Shown here: positions 61,708 through 64,000 of the stretch, in pieces
How the letters are laid out: each line of letters starts with the position of its first letter
How positions within the stretch are numbered: the first letter of the stretch is position 1
Assembly: GCF_027460265.1 (NCBI RefSeq)
Contig: NZ_JAPZBC010000001.1
Coordinates: 868,001-932,000, forward strand
Origin: Streptomyces sp. WMMC940
GTDB lineage: Bacteria; Actinomycetota; Actinomycetes; Streptomycetales; Streptomycetaceae
DNA: 64,000 bases
Reading direction: 5' to 3'
Position numbers and translations under genes: made by a program
Notes under the pieces: generated by a model
What the model saw: only the letters and a program-made list of their open reading frames with translations
Databases searched by the model: none
Told to the model about the DNA's origin: nothing

Positions 61708-62712
61708 ATGGTGAGCATGACCTCCGCAAGCGGCGCTCCGCAGCCCGTCCCGCTCGGCACCTGGCCGACCCCGCTGGAACCCCTGCCCGGGCTCGCCCAT
61801 GCGCTCGGCCTCGGCCCTGACGACCTGTGGATCAAACGCGACGACCTCACGGGCCTGGGCGGCGGCGGGAACAAGATCAGAAAGCTCGAGTGGCTCTGCG
61901 GGCAGGCCGTGGCGGCAGGCGCCACCCACCTGGTGACCACGGGCGCGCCGCAGAGCAACCACGCCCGGCTGACCGCGGCCGCCGGCGCCCGCCTGGGGCT
62001 GGAGGTCGTCTTGGTGCTCGCCGGCACCCGGGACGCGTCGGCCGGCGGAAACCTGGCGTTGGACGGCCTGTTCGGCGCCACTGTCGTCTGGGCCGGTGAC
62101 GTCCGGTCGGACGCGCTCGCGACCGCGGCCCGGGAGGTGGCCGAGCTGCTCCGGGCCGACGGCGCGGTCCCGGAACTCGTCCCGTTCGGCGGCTCCAGCG
62201 TCCTCGGCGCACGCGGCTGCACGGCCTGCGGACGCGAACTCCTCGCCCAGGCACCCGACCTGACGACCGTGGTGGTGGCCCTCGGCTCCGGCGGCACGAT
62301 GGCCGGCCTCGTGGACGCGCTCGGTCCGGACCGCGTCCTCGGCGTCCACTGCGGCGCCGTACCCGACCCGGCCGCCCGCGTCTCGGCGTTCGCCTCCGGC
62401 CTGGCGGGCCACGACGTCGCCGCGGAGACCCTGCGGCTGAGGCTGGACCAGGTCGGTGCGGGCTACGGCGCGCTGACCGCGCCGGTGTCGGCCGCCCTGA
62501 AGCTCACGGCCCGCACCGAGGGCATCGTCCTCGACCCCGTCTACACCGGCCGCGCCATGGCCGGTCTGATCGCGGCCGTACAGGACGGCGACATCGCCCC
62601 CGGCGAGCGTACGGTCCTCCTCCACACCGGCGGTCTGCCGGGCTTCTTCGGCCACCCGGCGGCACTCGCGGCGGCCGAGGCGGGACTGGCGGCGGGATCC
62701 GCGGCGCCGTAG
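61708..62712 (+). CDS. PLP enzyme, D-cysteine desulfhydrase / ACC deaminase family
   Basis: The 334-residue protein is a fold-type II PLP enzyme. The PLP lysine is K56 in GLGGGGNKIRKLEWL; TGAPQSNHARLTAAAGARLGL, VVALGSGGTMAGLVDAL and LLHTGGLPGFFG complete the family pattern. D-cysteine desulfhydrase (giving pyruvate, sulfide and ammonia) is the likelier activity, because ACC deaminases carry extra tyrosines near the active site that I do not see. ATG 61708 has AAGGG five bases upstream; ATG 61717 is in frame. Confidence 0.88.
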   Translation: MVSMTSASGAPQPVPLGTWPTPLEPLPGLAHALGLGPDDLWIKRDDLTGLGGGGNKIRKLEWLCGQAVAAGATHLVTTGAPQSNHARLTAAAGARLGLEVVLVLAGTRDASAGGNLALDGLFGATVVWAGDVRSDALATAAREVAELLRADGAVPELVPFGGSSVLGARGCTACGRELLAQAPDLTTVVVALGSGGTMAGLVDALGPDRVLGVHCGAVPDPAARVSAFASGLAGHDVAAETLRLRLDQVGAGYGALTAPVSAALKLTARTEGIVLDPVYTGRAMAGLIAAVQDGDIAPGERTVLLHTGGLPGFFGHPAALAAAEAGLAAGSAAP

Positions 62713-62740
62713 CGGCGAGCGGAGTCGGCACGACCGCGCG

Positions 62741-62779
62741 GGACCGGTGGGTTGCGCAGGCGCGCGAACGTACCGGTCC
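62741..62779. terminator. Bidirectional hairpin between convergent genes
   Basis: GGACCGGT (62741-62748) pairs perfectly with ACCGGTCC (62772-62779). Inside, GTTGCGC and GCGC-G-AAC add an inner stem with one bulge. Confidence 0.65.
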
Positions 62780-62911
62780 GGTCAGGGTGCCCCCGGATGT
62801 TCCCTGCCGGGCGGCCGGGCGGGCCGGAAGTCGGATGCGAACGACGTCGTGGCGCCGATCGGCGGGTGACGGTCGACGAGGTCGCCTTCCGTCGCCCGGC
62901 TCCTTGGGAAC

Positions 62912-63649
62912 TCACCGCAGCAGCGACCGCTCGGTGGGTGCCAGCCGCAGCCGTTGCGGGGTCCTGGCCCACCGTTCCGAAAGGGTCGGCAGCACCTCCT
63001 CGCGCCAGCGTTCCGAATGCCGCAGGCGATTCAGGTGGTCGTCGACGTGGCCCTCGTCGGTGAAGCGTGCGAACCAGACGAAGACCTCCTCGTTCGTCCG
63101 TACCGGCAGCGCCGGGAAGGTGTTCGTGGCGTGTTCCGACTGCAGGTACGCCAGTGGCTCGCCGCCGGTCTCGGCCAGTGCGGGCCGCACGCGCTGCTGG
63201 AAGAACTCGACGAACGGCGTGTCGAACGGGCCGCGGCCGTACCAGATCGTGGCCAGGACGAGCGACCGTGGCCATGGCACCGGCTCGCCGGGGGTCGGCC
63301 TGGCACCGACCGGCACCGGGAACCCACCGCGCGCCGAGGCCGGCCGCAGCAGCAGCACGTCATCGGAGTCGATCATCGTCGCGTTCGCCGCGTCGCGGTG
63401 TGCCTGCCAGACCGGCCCGCCGTAGAAGCTCTCCAGGGCCTCGGCGCGGCGCGGCATGTCCTCGAAGCCGCGGAGCCAGACGAACCGGTCGGGGTCGTCC
63501 AGGTCACGGAACTGCCCCAGGACGGTCGCACCCACTGCCTCTTGGGAGTCGACGAACTCGCGGTCGAACAGAGCGACCAGTGCGTCTCGCTGTCCTGGGT
63601 GCAGCGTGTACTGCCGCAGTTCGACGATCGGGCACCGCAGAGCTTCCAC
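62912..63649 (-). CDS. NIPSNAP-family protein
   Basis: The 245-residue protein has two ferredoxin-like halves typical of NIPSNAP: VELRQYTLHPGQRDALVALFDREFVDSQEAVGATVLGQFRDLDDPDRFVWLRGFEDM, and later TNEEVFVWFARFTDEGHVDDHL. The biochemical role of bacterial members is not established; dimeric monooxygenase-like folds occur nearby in structure space. GTG 63649 lies only five bases after the end of the Rrf2-type gene, so both are one operon and the regulator probably controls this gene. Confidence 0.87.
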   Translation of the reverse strand: MEALRCPIVELRQYTLHPGQRDALVALFDREFVDSQEAVGATVLGQFRDLDDPDRFVWLRGFEDMPRRAEALESFYGGPVWQAHRDAANATMIDSDDVLLLRPASARGGFPVPVGARPTPGEPVPWPRSLVLATIWYGRGPFDTPFVEFFQQRVRPALAETGGEPLAYLQSEHATNTFPALPVRTNEEVFVWFARFTDEGHVDDHLNRLRHSERWREEVLPTLSERWARTPQRLRLAPTERSLLR

Positions 63650-63654
63650 CAGTC

Positions 63655-64000
63655 CTACCCTCGTTCAGCTGTTGGAACAAACCTGGTGACAACAGGCGGC
63701 ACGGCGCCTTTCCGACCGCCGGACCGCCGGACCGTCGGCTGGTTCACCAGCGTCTCGCGCAGCACATCGGCGATCGATGTGTCCGCCAGCTCCCGCCGCA
63801 TGACCAGCTCGACCCGGTCGTAGACCCCGCTCAGGGCGGGCCGGATGCCCCGGCCGACCGGACACTCCGGATTGGGCTCGGTGTGGTGCAGGCCGAACGG
63901 CCGATGCGCGTCGACGGCGTCGTACACCTCGAGCGCCGCGACCTGCTCCGACGTGAGCACCTCCCGGCCACGGCGATGCGCCAACGCCAGCCAGGCCAGC
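63655..64000 (-). CDS. Rrf2-type regulator, apparently lacking its winged helix (5' end outside window)
   Basis: The frame enters from the window end as LAWLALAHRRGREVLTSEQVA, which corresponds to the first helices of Rrf2 regulators. It then jumps to ALEVYDAVDAHRPFGLHHTEPNPECPVGRGIRPAL and VMRRELADTSIADVLRETL, the effector and dimer part. In family members about 40 residues lie between these blocks, holding the recognition helix (NTNPVVIRR-like) and the wing (GAGxGWxLAR-like). Their absence in frame suggests an internal deletion. Only one cysteine (ECPVG) is present, so it belongs to the cluster-free YwnA-like group. Confidence 0.72.
   Translation of the reverse strand, partial: LAWLALAHRRGREVLTSEQVAALEVYDAVDAHRPFGLHHTEPNPECPVGRGIRPALSGVYDRVELVMRRELADTSIADVLRETLVNQPTVRRSGGRKGAVPPVVTRFVPTAERG

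Overview
The window is very GC-rich, with strong G/C bias at third codon positions and frequent GTG starts. It carries an SsgA-like sporulation protein, a WhiB-family protein, a mycothiol-dependent DinB/DUF664 protein and many secreted hydrolases. This combination points to a Streptomyces or close relative. I saw no tRNA, rRNA, CRISPR array, intact insertion sequence or phage module. Genes sit singly or in short operons with many strong intergenic hairpins.

Layout. 0-8 kb: a secreted beta-helix protein cut by the window edge, a D-amino-acid oxidase diverging from an unknown oxidoreductase-like gene, a BCCT osmolyte carrier, an M14 carboxypeptidase and the broken head of an S15 peptidase. 8-18 kb: an M1 aminopeptidase, a LacI regulator, an MpaB-type oxygenase, a secreted sphingomyelinase, a CDF metal exporter, a deleted macrodomain gene, a MerR regulator and a secreted proline-rich repeat protein. 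18-24 kb: a four-gene beta-oxidation operon (racemase, acyl-CoA dehydrogenase, thiolase, hydratase/dehydrogenase) behind a palindromic operator. 24-30 kb: a lipoprotein, an MmcQ/YjbR protein, a saccharopine-dehydrogenase-like protein, a chloroperoxidase-type hydrolase, endonuclease V, a YciI protein and an Asp-box propeller.

30-34 kb holds two antibiotic-response genes. One is a rifampin-monooxygenase-like gene preceded by a perfect 19-bp rifamycin-associated element. The other is an ABC-F ribosome-protection gene with a consensus-like promoter, an adjacent A/T-rich box and a leader that looks like a translational attenuator; an SsgA-like gene lies between them. 34-42 kb: DDAH behind an 18-bp minisatellite, an acyl-ACP desaturase with an operator array, a GH46 chitosanase, an atypical SDR, a WhiB protein, a double VOC protein and a lipoprotein.

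42-48 kb is the most system-like region. A Tat-exported two-domain laccase diverges from a coupled pair: a ThuA/PQQ-type sugar dehydrogenase fusion and a cupredoxin/Ig-like/DUF1080 (3-keto-glycoside hydrolase-like) protein. Together they could form an extracellular oxidative glycan-processing module. 48-54 kb: divergent LigD-type polymerase and ATP-dependent ligase, a small gene coupled to a 14-codon upstream ORF, a second BCCT carrier and a YchJ protein. 54-64 kb: a purine permease, an IS5-type transposase remnant, a GH4/GH38 glycosidase operon, a DinB protein, a PLP desulfhydrase, and a NIPSNAP gene behind an Rrf2 regulator that appears to lack its DNA-binding segment.

Two themes recur. Several genes are broken (S15, macrodomain, transposase, probably Rrf2), and many 16-35 bp tandem duplications lie just after genes. 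Both suggest active small-scale rearrangement.
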